This document shows, piece after piece, positions 36,076 through 44,609 of a DNA stretch of 64,000 nt (position 1 is the stretch's first letter; every line of letters starts with the position of its first letter). The notes under the pieces were generated by a model. The model searched no databases, had not been told where the DNA came from, and saw only the letters and a program-made list of their open reading frames with translations. Made by a program: the position numbers and the translations under genes. The stretch is from assembly GCA_943789295.1 (NCBI GenBank), contig CALSTO010000001.1, positions 1 to 64,000 on the forward strand, written 5' to 3'. This DNA is from MAG-121220-bin8 sp002700465. GTDB lineage: Bacteria; Bacteroidota; Bacteroidia; Flavobacteriales; Flavobacteriaceae.

Positions 36076-36941
36076 ATGAAAAAAATAATAATTATAGCTT
36101 TAATTATATGTATTGCTGGATACGCTCTAATAGTTTCTACTGCGAATAATTCAGTTAATCAAATTAATGATACTAATGAATTATGGGAAGTGGATTTTAT
36201 AGATAATTTTGAATCTTTTAATTCTGATAATTGGCAAGATCAAAGAATTTGGGTTAATAATGAAAAGCAGTGTTATGTTCCAAACGGAGAGTACAATACT
36301 AGAGAAGTTAGTGAAGGTACATCTAAAAATTAGAGTAGTTAATCTTGAAGAAAAAGTGGAGTGTGATAATTTAGATAAATTTGGCAAACAACATCCAGAA
36401 TACTCAGTATGTTGCTGGTAGAGTAGCTTCAAAAAACAGAAAAGAATTTGTGAAAGGTAAATGGACGGCTAGACTTCGAATTCAGGGTGAAAGCCAGCTT
36501 AGTATGTTTCCAGCATGGTGGATTTTAGGAGCTCAAAATAATGAATCACCTGTTCAAGAAGAAAATGAAAATGTGTGTTGGCCTATGACAGGTTCAGGTG
36601 AGATAGATATTTTTGAACATCATGGTGATTATGAAAAAAATCATTACACCACAGGAGCAATTAAAAATTTAGGAGACTGTGATAAAGGGGATTGGTGGAG
36701 TTTAAGATCAGGAGTGACTACAGCCTTAAATGAATTTAATGATTATTCAGTGGAGTGGGAAGAAAGTGACTTAGTTTATAGGCTAAATGGAGACGAAGTT
36801 TATAGAAATATTGATCAAGGAGATGAATATCCAGAAGCTATGTTTGCAATTTTAAATTTTGCTAAAATAACTGATTCTCCAATGATAGGAGAATGGGTTA
36901 TGGAAGTCGATTGGGTAAAACACGAATTTAAAAAGTATTAG
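36076..36941 (+). pseudogene. GH16 family beta-glucanase (laminarinase-like), broken by two frameshifts
   Basis: Three reading frames in a row encode one GH16 protein of about 287 residues. Frame 1 (from ATG 36076) has an N-terminal membrane/signal segment and WEVDFIDNFESFNSDNWQ, up to GEYNTREVSEG. Near 36322-36324 the homologous text moves to the next frame (LKIRVVNLEEKVECDNLDKFG). Near 36395-36399 it moves again (NTQYVAGRVASKN) and continues to 36941. Removing one base at each site restores a full gene. The catalytic motif GEIDIFE is intact (Glu codons at 36600 and 36615). It is a pseudogene if the sequence is right, or a sequencing error otherwise. Family members cut beta-1,3- or mixed-linkage glucans. 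Confidence 0.82.
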
Positions 36942-36945
36942 CATT

Positions 36946-37875
36946 ATGTCTAAAAATTTTAACAAATTCAAATCTAGATTTATTCCTAGTATTTTATTTT
37001 TAATTGTATTTATTATTTTTTTTCAAATTGAAAAATTTCAAAACTTCTTGATTGTCAATTTGGTAGCTCAACTTTCTGTTTTTTTAATTGCAGCTTGTAT
37101 TCCGGCTTTTCTAACTAAAAGAATGTCATATGTCGATATTGCTTGGCCTTTTGGATTAATATCAATTGGGATAATAGCATTATTTTTTGGTGAAGGCTAT
37201 ATGCCTAGAAAAATTATTATATCATCTCTTTATTTAATAGCTGGACTTAGAATGGGTTTAGGAGCATTGGTTTTATTAAAAAAAGGATATTTAGACAAAG
37301 AACTTCCTAGATATCAATTTCAAAGAATAAGATGGAAAAAAAAAGGTTTCACAAACAATAGAATTTCTATACAATTTGAGATTCTTTTACAGTGTTTTGC
37401 CAACATAACTTTTCTTGCTATTCCAGCAATTTTAATTTCGAATAATAGTCATGAAAATTTTTCAATTTTTGAAATTATTGGATTTGTTTTATGGATAGTT
37501 TTTTTTGTATTGGAGCATATAGCAGACATTCAAAAACAAGCGTTTTTGATTAATGCAAAAAAAAATAAATTGAAAAACCAGGTTTGTGATGTAGGCTTAT
37601 GGAGTTATACAAGACATCCAAATTATTTTTCAGAGTGGATGATTTGGAACTCATTAATTATCGCTAGTTTTTTTTCCTTAACTTTTTATCAAAATGAAAT
37701 GATAATATTTATTGGATTTTTGGTCTCTCTGCTATATATGTCTTTTTTGATGTATCAAACTTTAGTTTTTCTAACTGGAGCTGTTCCATCAGAATACTAT
37801 TCTTTAATTAAAAGACCAGGTTATAAAAAGTACCAAGAAAATACTAATATGTTTTTTCCTAAACTATTTAAATGA
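36946..37875 (+). CDS. DUF1295 (steroid 5-alpha-reductase-like) membrane protein
   Basis: A 309-residue membrane protein with about seven helices and the family's C-terminal signature LWSYTRHPNYFSEWMIWNSL, shortened here as YTRHPNYFSEWMIW, plus SLIKRPGYKKYQENT. DUF1295 proteins share the fold of steroid reductases and isoprenylcysteine methyltransferases, which bind NADPH or SAM; the substrate here is unknown. It starts 4 bases after the GH16 frame and overlaps the next small gene by 4 bases. Confidence 0.87.
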   Translation: MSKNFNKFKSRFIPSILFLIVFIIFFQIEKFQNFLIVNLVAQLSVFLIAACIPAFLTKRMSYVDIAWPFGLISIGIIALFFGEGYMPRKIIISSLYLIAGLRMGLGALVLLKKGYLDKELPRYQFQRIRWKKKGFTNNRISIQFEILLQCFANITFLAIPAILISNNSHENFSIFEIIGFVLWIVFFVLEHIADIQKQAFLINAKKNKLKNQVCDVGLWSYTRHPNYFSEWMIWNSLIIASFFSLTFYQNEMIIFIGFLVSLLYMSFLMYQTLVFLTGAVPSEYYSLIKRPGYKKYQENTNMFFPKLFK

Positions 37876-38129
37876 GTATAAAAACAATTTTATTGGTTGT
37901 GTTATTTATATGGGGAATACCAAGCTCTTTTATTAGAAGCAAGTTTAGAAAAATTGTATATCAAACTAATGATTGGAAGATTAATATCAAACCATTATTT
38001 TTTAAAGAATTAAAAGGATTGTTTATTAATTTATATCCAGAAGATGCTAATTATATAAAAACACGAAATTATTATAGAGTTTATTTATTGATTTACTTGG
38101 TTTTATTTATATTGTATAGTTATATATGA
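37872..38129 (+). CDS. Small membrane protein, 85 residues
   Basis: Two hydrophobic helices flank a basic middle part (RSKFRKIVYQTNDWKINIKP and YYRVYLLIYLVLFILYSYI). It overlaps both neighbours by 4 bases (ATGA), which argues that it is a true gene translated with them. No family is recognised. Confidence 0.7.
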   Translation: MSIKTILLVVLFIWGIPSSFIRSKFRKIVYQTNDWKINIKPLFFKELKGLFINLYPEDANYIKTRNYYRVYLLIYLVLFILYSYI

Positions 38130-38386
38130 GTAATCCAAATTTAAAGTTTTTAAGTTTTATTCCAATTGTTATTGTTGCTCTGTTCTATGTTTTTTATCAA
38201 TTAGAATGGGAGCCAATAATTTTAGGTGTTTTTAAAGAACTATTGCTTCTTCCTAGTATTTTGGCACAATTTGCTTTTACATTTTATTTTATTTTTAAAA
38301 TTTTAAAAAAAGAAAGCAGAGTTACTTTTCCAGTGTTACTCAATTTCATTTTCTCAATTCTAATTATTTTAAGTTTTAATATTTAA
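38126..38386 (+). CDS. Small membrane protein, 86 residues
   Basis: Three hydrophobic helices (FLSFIPIVIVALFYVFYQL, LLLLPSILAQFAFTFYFIF and LLNFIFSILIILSF) with little soluble sequence. Coupled by a 4-base overlap to the gene before it and 2 bases from the TauE-like gene after it. No family is recognised. Confidence 0.7.
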   Translation: MSNPNLKFLSFIPIVIVALFYVFYQLEWEPIILGVFKELLLLPSILAQFAFTFYFIFKILKKESRVTFPVLLNFIFSILIILSFNI

Positions 38387-38388
38387 TT

Positions 38389-39162
38389 GTGGAAGTTGCT
38401 ATTATTAGTTTAGTTGCTTTTTTAGCTGCGATTTTAACTTTTTTTTCTGGTTTTGGTTTAGGAACAATTTTGACCCCTATTATGATGATTTATTTTCCAG
38501 TTGAAATAGCAGTTGCATTTACAGGAATTGTTCATTTTTCAAATAATATTTTTAAATTATTTATAGTTGGTAATAAGGCTAATAAAGAAGTATTAGTAAA
38601 ATTTGGATTACCCGCAATTTTTGCAGCATTTATAGGGTCTTATTTTCTTTTTAACATGAATACGGAATATATAATTTACAGTTATAATCTGTTGGGACAA
38701 ATAAAGTCTATTTCTCTTGTAAAATTTATAGTGTCTTTACTTTTAATCGTTTTTGCATCATTTGATTTGATTCCTTTTTTTAAAAAATTAGAATTTGGAA
38801 AAAAAAGTTTACCAATCGGAGGGTTGTTGAGCGGGTTTTTTGGTGGGTTGTCTGGAAATCAAGGTGCTTTAAGAAGTTCTTTTTTAATAAAACTTAGCCT
38901 AGATAAAGAAACATTTATAGCTACAACAGTAGTTATATCAACAATGGTTGATTTTACAAGATTAGGGGTTTATTCATCAAACCTTTTACAAATTAACTTG
39001 GAAGATTATCTTACTCTTGGAGTGTCTTCAATCCTGGCAGCTACTCTAGGAGCATTTATTGGCAATAAATTATTGAAGAAAATAACTTTAGATTATATAA
39101 GAATTTTAGTTGCAACGCTTGTTTTGTTATTAGCTTTTGGACTTCTTTTAGGTGTTATTTAA
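38389..39162 (+). CDS. TauE/SafE-family membrane protein (second copy in window)
   Basis: This 257-residue protein has about eight helices. The N-terminal repeat has FFSGFGLGTILTPIMMIYFP and the second repeat GLLSGFFGGLSGNQGALRSSF, matching TauE/SafE topology. It differs clearly from the sulfur-operon copy at 29636. The start is GTG at 38389, just after the preceding stop; no ATG is available nearby in frame. Substrate unknown; sulfonate or sulfite-type anions are family guesses. Confidence 0.83.
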   Translation: MEVAIISLVAFLAAILTFFSGFGLGTILTPIMMIYFPVEIAVAFTGIVHFSNNIFKLFIVGNKANKEVLVKFGLPAIFAAFIGSYFLFNMNTEYIIYSYNLLGQIKSISLVKFIVSLLLIVFASFDLIPFFKKLEFGKKSLPIGGLLSGFFGGLSGNQGALRSSFLIKLSLDKETFIATTVVISTMVDFTRLGVYSSNLLQINLEDYLTLGVSSILAATLGAFIGNKLLKKITLDYIRILVATLVLLLAFGLLLGVI

Positions 39163-39166
39163 AAGA

Positions 39167-39682
39167 CTAATTAATCTCATACAGTTTTTGACAAATATTT
39201 ACATGATGTAAGCAATGCCCTATAATTATAAATCCCAGCGCATTTACTGAAATTGTGTTGTCAGCAACCCTACCTTTGGATTTATTTTCAGCGTTGCTAA
39301 ATGAATTAAATAAATAGTTTGAAGATTTTCTTAAATAATTATATTCTAGAATCATTGATTCTGGATTTCTATTAATTGCCGTGCCTATTTTAGCATATTC
39401 ATTTTCATTGAAATTATTAAGTGATTTCACTTCCCCTCTAGCTACAGACAATGCTCTAAAGGCTAAGATTCTTTCAGTATCTATTACGTGTTGAAACAAT
39501 TGTTTAACGGTCCATTTACCATCTGAATAAGAAAACCCCCATTTTTCGTGTGGAACTTTAGTCCAAAAATCACAAATTGTTTTATCATGATTTATCAATA
39601 ATTCGTTATAATCGTTGCCTTTGGTTAGATAGATATAATTACTAAAAAACGAAGAATATTCAGAACTTAAAGGTCTAGGCAT
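39167..39682 (-). CDS. DinB-family protein
   Basis: A 171-residue four-helix-bundle protein of the DinB/YfiT group. Likely metal-binding histidines are in LFQHVIDTERILAFRALSV near residue 65 and in the C-terminal GHCLHHVNI. DinB-type proteins are often thiol-dependent (for example bacillithiol) transferases; no activity can be fixed here. It is the last gene of a photolyase-lipoprotein-DinB run on the minus strand. Confidence 0.84.
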   Translation of the reverse strand: MPRPLSSEYSSFFSNYIYLTKGNDYNELLINHDKTICDFWTKVPHEKWGFSYSDGKWTVKQLFQHVIDTERILAFRALSVARGEVKSLNNFNENEYAKIGTAINRNPESMILEYNYLRKSSNYLFNSFSNAENKSKGRVADNTISVNALGFIIIGHCLHHVNICQKLYEIN

Positions 39683-39701
39683 ATTAAATATTAATATACA
39701 A

Positions 39702-40040
39702 TTAATTGTACTTTGTACACCAATCTTTGTAGGATATCGTTGTAAATTCGTCTGACGGAGTTATTTTATATCTAATTTCATTTGTTCCTTCGTTGCGTTG
39801 TATTTCGTAAACAGAAATTATTTCACGAGAACAAAGCTCATTACAATAACAAAATAAAGCTTGTTCTTCTGTAACCCCAGAGCTCAAATATGCTTTTTGA
39901 GAGCCACCACCAGTATTTTCGTTTGTCAAAGTCATATAAGTTATATATTTAAATGAAGAGCTTTCACCAGTTTCAAATTCTTCATCAGAGGAGCTACAAG
40001 AGACAATAATTAGCGAGAGGAAGAGCGTTATTTTTTTCAT
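39702..40040 (-). CDS. Small lipoprotein, 112 residues
   Basis: The signal MKKITLFLSLIIVSC ends in a lipobox, followed by SSSDEEFETGESS. The mature part contains four more cysteines, among them FCYCNELC near the middle and WCTKYN at the end. Its ATG overlaps the photolyase stop by 4 bases, so it is translated from the same mRNA. Function unknown. Confidence 0.72.
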   Translation of the reverse strand: MKKITLFLSLIIVSCSSSDEEFETGESSSFKYITYMTLTNENTGGGSQKAYLSSGVTEEQALFCYCNELCSREIISVYEIQRNEGTNEIRYKITPSDEFTTISYKDWCTKYN

Positions 40041-41134
40041 TTTATAATTTTTTTAATTTTTAATTCTTTTTTACACTTTTTCCAGTAACTGAAAAAGGAT
40101 TTTACATTTTCCTGATTTTCAAACATCCAATCTCTGGCATCTTCAGTTCCTTGGTAATCATTTAAAGGATGTTCTTTGTAAAATGTATTTTTAATATCAT
40201 ATAATTTAATTAAATCAAAAAATGAGCCAACAAATATTTGGACATCCTTTATGTTCTTAGATAATTCAATTGCAAAGTCAATACATTTCTTTGATACAGG
40301 GTAATCTTGAAAAATTTTAGGTTCTAATAGTAAAACTCTATTATACTTTTTTTCTTGTCTCCATTGTGGATCTAAGTTGTAATAATTATAAATAAGTGTC
40401 GGAAGAGTGTTGTCTATTTTTAAAATTTTATTTTCAGGTAATTTAGTTGTCAGTTTCAAATCAATTAATTCTTTTAAATTAATTGGAATTTTTAGTGATT
40501 CAAAACTTGAGTAATCAATATCTAAAAATGTTTTTCTTTGATCGGAATAACAATATTTATTAATATTTTCTTGATTTGCATAGTATTTTTTATTGCTATT
40601 AGTTCCGCACACCCATTGCCAACTTAACGCGTTACTTCCCCAATCTCCATCCAACAAATTAAAGTACATCCATTTTGCAGGGTTTAGCCAATGACTTTTT
40701 GAGATATTACAAGCTATAGATGCTAAATACATTCGATTATGATTGTGCATATAGCCCGTACTGTAAAGTTCATTTATACTATTATCAATAGCTTCAATAC
40801 CACAATTTGCATCATAAATGGATTTTGAAAGAGAATGATTGGTTATACCATCTTGAACTCTTTTTAAATCAGAATTAATTAGATTCCCTTCCCGTTTCCA
40901 TATTAGTTGCCAATAGTCTCTCCAACATAATTCTTGTACAAATTTCTCTATCTTCCAAAATGGAATTCCTTTTTGAAGAATATTTTCAAATACATATTTA
41001 GTTGAAATTAATCCTCGTGAAATATAAGGTGATAATTTAGTTACTGAACCATCGATAAAATTTCGATCTTGTGAATATTTAACAGGATCAATTGATCCAA
41101 TTTTATCTATGATTTTTGAGTAATTTATTTCCAT
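40037..41134 (-). CDS. Photolyase/cryptochrome FAD-binding domain protein lacking N-terminal antenna domain
   Basis: This 365-residue protein begins directly with the helical FAD-binding domain of photolyases: LSPYISRGLISTKYVF (about residue 35), FVQELCWRDYWQL, GYMHNHNRMYLASI and LLDGDWGSNALSWQWVCGT (about 155-175), then YYANQENINKYC. The usual N-terminal alpha/beta antenna domain, normally about 130-200 residues, is absent. Instead a C-terminal segment (about 262-360) looks alpha/beta (NRVLLLEPKIFQDYP, VQIFVGSFFDLIKLY). It may be a circularly rearranged or divergent photolyase-like flavoprotein. It probably binds FAD; repair activity is uncertain. Confidence 0.83.
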   Translation of the reverse strand: MEINYSKIIDKIGSIDPVKYSQDRNFIDGSVTKLSPYISRGLISTKYVFENILQKGIPFWKIEKFVQELCWRDYWQLIWKREGNLINSDLKRVQDGITNHSLSKSIYDANCGIEAIDNSINELYSTGYMHNHNRMYLASIACNISKSHWLNPAKWMYFNLLDGDWGSNALSWQWVCGTNSNKKYYANQENINKYCYSDQRKTFLDIDYSSFESLKIPINLKELIDLKLTTKLPENKILKIDNTLPTLIYNYYNLDPQWRQEKKYNRVLLLEPKIFQDYPVSKKCIDFAIELSKNIKDVQIFVGSFFDLIKLYDIKNTFYKEHPLNDYQGTEDARDWMFENQENVKSFFSYWKKCKKELKIKKIIK

Positions 41135-41235
41135 ATATTTAAAAAAAATTAACTTTAATTATTAGGTTTTTATCCTCGCCTATTTTAATTTTATAAGTAA
41201 TAAAAACAAAGCTCACAATATCAAATACAAATAAC

Positions 41236-43392
41236 ATGCAAAACAATTCTAATTCTTCTGGAAAGTGCCCGTTTATGCACGGTTCAACCAGTACTCAAGA
41301 AAATTCAGTCACAAAATGGTGGCCAAAGTCATTGAATTTGGATATACTACATCAACACGATTCAAAATCAAATCCTTTTGGGAAGGATTTTAATTATAGA
41401 GATTCTGTAAAAAAATTAGACTTTAAATCACTTGAAAAAGAAATGCATGATTTAATGACTGAACCTCAAGATTGGTGGCCAGCTGACTGGGGACATTATG
41501 GGGGATTAATGATTAGAATGGCTTGGCATGCAGCTGGGACATACAGAACTGGAGATGGAAGAGGAGGAGCAGGAACAGGTAATTTAAGATTTGCTCCTTT
41601 AAACTCTTGGCCTGACAATGGTAATTTAGATAAAGCTAGACGCCTACTTTGGCCAATTAAAAAGAAATACGGAAATAATATTAGCTGGGCTGATTTATTT
41701 ATTTTGGCAGGTAATATAGCCTACGAAAGCATGGGGCTTAAAACGTTTGGATTTTCTTATGGAAGAGCAGATATATGGCATCCAGAAAAAGATATTTATT
41801 GGGGGTCTGAAAATGAATTTTTAGCTCCAAGCGAAGAACGTTATGCTAATCTAGAAGATCCATCAACATTAGAACAACCATTAGGAGCCACACACATGGG
41901 TTTAATTTATGTTAACCCTCAAGGAGTTAATGGTAAGCCTGACCCTTTGAAAACTGCCCTTCATGTTAGAGAAACTTTTGCAAGAATGGCTATGAATGAC
42001 GAAGAAACTGTAGCGCTTACTGCCGGTGGACACACCGTAGGTAAAGCACATGGAAATGGAGATGATAGTCTTTTAGGGGCTGAACCAGAGGGAGCTAATA
42101 TTGAAGATCAAGGATTTGGTTGGATTAATCCCAAAGGTAATGGAGCTAATACAATAACTAGTGGACTGGAAGGGGCATGGACAACTAATCCAACAAAATG
42201 GGATAATGGTTATTTTGATATGCTATTTAATCATGATTGGGAATTAAGAAAAAGTCCGGCTGGAGCTTGGCAATGGGAACCCGTTAGTATTGATGAAAAT
42301 AAAAAACCTGTTGACGCAAACAATCCAGAAATTAGACAAAACCCAATAATGACGGATGCTGATATGGCAATGAAAGAAGATCCGATTTATAGAAAAATTT
42401 CATTAAAATTCAAAGATGATCAAGAATATTTTTCTGAAACATTTGCTAGAGCCTGGTTTAAATTAACTCATAGAGACATGGGCTCTAAAAATAGATACAT
42501 TGGACCAAACTTTCCCTCTGAAGAATTAATATGGCAAGATCCTATTCCTGAAGGAAAATCAGATTATAATATTGAGGATGTGAAAACTAAAATATCTGAA
42601 TCTAAACTTTCTATTTCTGATCGAATTACGATTGCTTGGGATAGTGCAAGAACTTTTAGAGGTTCTGATTTAAGAGGAGGGGCAAATGGATCAAGAATTA
42701 GACTTTCACCACAAAATAATTGGGAAGGTAATGAGCCTTCACGTTTGTCTAACACTTTATCTGTTTTAGAACCTATTGCTGCTCGGTTTGGAATTAGTTT
42801 AGCTGATACCATAGTTTTAGCCGGAAATTCTGCACTCGAAGAAGCTGCTAAAGCCGCTGGATACAATATAAAAGTTCCTTTTAAATCTGGAAGAGGCGAT
42901 GCTTCTCAAGAAATGACAGATGAAAATTCTTTTGGCAATCTTGAGCCATTAGCAGATGGATATAGAAATTGGATTAAAGAGAATCACAAAGACAATGCTG
43001 AGGAAATGATGTTAAATAGATCGCAACTATTGGGATTAACAGCTCCTGAAATGACTGTACTTGTAGGTGGAATGAGAGTATTAGACTCTAATTATGGTGG
43101 CAGTAAAGATGGTGTGTTGACAAATCAGCCAGGTGTTTTATCAAATGATTTCTTTGTTAATTTATTGGATATGAATAATAAGTGGAGTGTTGTTGGGAAT
43201 AATAAATATGAGATAATAGATAGAAGTTCAGGTAATGTGAAATGGACAGCTTCTGCTGTTGACCTTATTTTCGGATCTAATTCAATACTTCGTTCTTATT
43301 CTGAGGTTTATGCACAAGATGATAATAAAGAAAAATTTGTAAATGATTTTGTGTCAGCATGGACCAAAGTCATGAACTCAGATATAGCTTAA
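41236..43392 (+). CDS. katG: Catalase-peroxidase
   Basis: A 718-residue bifunctional heme enzyme that removes hydrogen peroxide. In the N-terminal active domain, the distal triad is Arg94, Trp97 and His98 (RMAWHAAGTYR), and the proximal ligand is His266 (AGGHTVGKAHG). The Tyr (MGLIYVNPQG) and Met (FARMAMNDEE) that complete the Met-Tyr-Trp adduct are present. The C-terminal half (from about residue 420) is the inactive duplicated domain. Length and motifs indicate an intact enzyme. It is divergent from the photolyase operon; the adjacency of light and oxidative-stress genes is suggestive. Confidence 0.97.
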   Translation: MQNNSNSSGKCPFMHGSTSTQENSVTKWWPKSLNLDILHQHDSKSNPFGKDFNYRDSVKKLDFKSLEKEMHDLMTEPQDWWPADWGHYGGLMIRMAWHAAGTYRTGDGRGGAGTGNLRFAPLNSWPDNGNLDKARRLLWPIKKKYGNNISWADLFILAGNIAYESMGLKTFGFSYGRADIWHPEKDIYWGSENEFLAPSEERYANLEDPSTLEQPLGATHMGLIYVNPQGVNGKPDPLKTALHVRETFARMAMNDEETVALTAGGHTVGKAHGNGDDSLLGAEPEGANIEDQGFGWINPKGNGANTITSGLEGAWTTNPTKWDNGYFDMLFNHDWELRKSPAGAWQWEPVSIDENKKPVDANNPEIRQNPIMTDADMAMKEDPIYRKISLKFKDDQEYFSETFARAWFKLTHRDMGSKNRYIGPNFPSEELIWQDPIPEGKSDYNIEDVKTKISESKLSISDRITIAWDSARTFRGSDLRGGANGSRIRLSPQNNWEGNEPSRLSNTLSVLEPIAARFGISLADTIVLAGNSALEEAAKAAGYNIKVPFKSGRGDASQEMTDENSFGNLEPLADGYRNWIKENHKDNAEEMMLNRSQLLGLTAPEMTVLVGGMRVLDSNYGGSKDGVLTNQPGVLSNDFFVNLLDMNNKWSVVGNNKYEIIDRSSGNVKWTASAVDLIFGSNSILRSYSEVYAQDDNKEKFVNDFVSAWTKVMNSDIA

Positions 43393-43396
43393 TATA

Positions 43397-44155
43397 TTAT
43401 TTTCTTGAATTTAACTTAGCGAGTAATCTTAGGATTTCAAGGTAAAGCCAAACAAGGGTAACTAAAAGACCAAATGCGCCATACCACTCCATATATTTTG
43501 GAGCACCTTTTTCTGCACCCTCTTCAATAAAATCAAAATCCATTACAAGGTTAAGTGATGCAATAATTACTATAAATAAACTTATTCCAATACTCATCAA
43601 CGATCCATTAGTGGAATCTAGAAATGAAAAATTGAGCCCAAAAAATCCACCTATAAAACTGAATAAATAAACTAAAAATATTCCTCCTGTAGCAGCAGCT
43701 ATACCAAGTTTAAAGTTTTCAGTTACTTTAATATATCCTGATTTATAAACTAATAAAAGTGACACTAAAATTGAGACTGTCAGGATTACAGCATTAAGAA
43801 CAATGCCTTCAAACATTTGACCATACATGTAAGAAATTGAGCCTAGCAAAAGGCCTTCAAGCATTGCATACAATGGAACGGTGATAGGCGCCCAAGTTTT
43901 TTTAAATATTGTTATAAAAGCGACAATTAATCCTCCTAGTCCTCCAATTATCATGTACATTAAGCCATTAGGAACGTATGCAAAATAGCCTGCAAATATT
44001 AGAAGTGCCAGAGAAATACCTGTTTTATCTACTGTTCCTTGAATGGTCATCACATCATCGCGAAGTAAATGACCACTTGAGGGTCTTTCTAAGTTTTCAA
44101 AAACTTTTGAATTTAACGAAGGATTTCCTGATCTTAACATTGAACGTGTTCTCAT
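43397..44155 (-). CDS. Bax inhibitor-1/YccA-family membrane protein
   Basis: A 252-residue protein with a 60-residue soluble N-terminus (MRTRSMLRSGNPSLNSKVFE) followed by about seven helices. It has typical YccA-like stretches: ALLIFAGYFAYVP, YAMLEGLLLGSISYMYGQM and LNLVMDFDFIEEGAEKGAP, ending in WYGAFGLLVTLVWLYLEILR. Family members act as membrane ion (calcium/proton) leak channels or interact with FtsH protease. It converges on katG with 4 bases between the stops. Confidence 0.9.
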   Translation of the reverse strand: MRTRSMLRSGNPSLNSKVFENLERPSSGHLLRDDVMTIQGTVDKTGISLALLIFAGYFAYVPNGLMYMIIGGLGGLIVAFITIFKKTWAPITVPLYAMLEGLLLGSISYMYGQMFEGIVLNAVILTVSILVSLLLVYKSGYIKVTENFKLGIAAATGGIFLVYLFSFIGGFFGLNFSFLDSTNGSLMSIGISLFIVIIASLNLVMDFDFIEEGAEKGAPKYMEWYGAFGLLVTLVWLYLEILRLLAKLNSRK

Positions 44156-44168
44156 TTATATTTTTTTT

Positions 44169-44176
44169 CAAATTTA
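44169..44176 (-). promoter_or_regulatory. Candidate -7 element (TAAATTTG) of the Bax-inhibitor gene
   Basis: On the minus strand the bases read TAAATTTG, matching TAnnTTTG. The ATG at 44155 is 13 bases further, giving a short leader of about 9 nucleotides. No clear -33 TTG was found. Confidence 0.35.
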
Positions 44177-44234
44177 AAAAATGTTTTTGATTTTATAATT
44201 TTAACTTTAAAAAGAAATACAATACAAAATAACA

Positions 44235-44609
44235 TTGATTATGGATTATAAGCCTGTAGATATTAGTAGTAAGTATAAACTATTTAGCGAACAATGGCAG
44301 CCAAAAGTCATAGCTAAAATGAACGATTATCAATTTAAAATTGCAAAAATCGAAGGTGAATTTATTTGGCACAGTCATAAAGAAACTGATGAGACTTTTA
44401 TTGTCATAAAAGGCGAAATTGAGATCGAATTTAGAGACGGTTCTGTTAATATTAAAGAAGGAGAAATGTTTGTAGTGCCTGCTGGAGTTGAGCATAAACC
44501 TAAGTCCAAAAAAGAATCCCAAATAATGTTAATTGAACCAAAAGGTGTTGTAAATACTGGAGAAGAAGATCCAAATAATTTAACTGCTAAAAATGATATC
44601 TGGATTTAG
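44235..44609 (+). CDS. Cupin-domain protein
   Basis: A 124-residue single cupin barrel. The two cupin motifs are FIWHSHKETDETFIVIKGEIE, shortened as WHSHKETDETFIVIKGE (metal His and Glu), and EGEMFVVPAGVEHKPKS with the last His. It probably binds a metal ion and may be a small isomerase, dioxygenase or regulator. It converges with the MATE gene and overlaps its end by 4 bases. Confidence 0.88.
   Translation: MIMDYKPVDISSKYKLFSEQWQPKVIAKMNDYQFKIAKIEGEFIWHSHKETDETFIVIKGEIEIEFRDGSVNIKEGEMFVVPAGVEHKPKSKKESQIMLIEPKGVVNTGEEDPNNLTAKNDIWI

Noticed and set aside
36381..36941. ATG at 36381 as start of an independent short GH16 gene
   Set aside because: The GH16 fold needs the upstream strands encoded at 36076-36380 in the other two frames, so this is a fragment of one broken gene.
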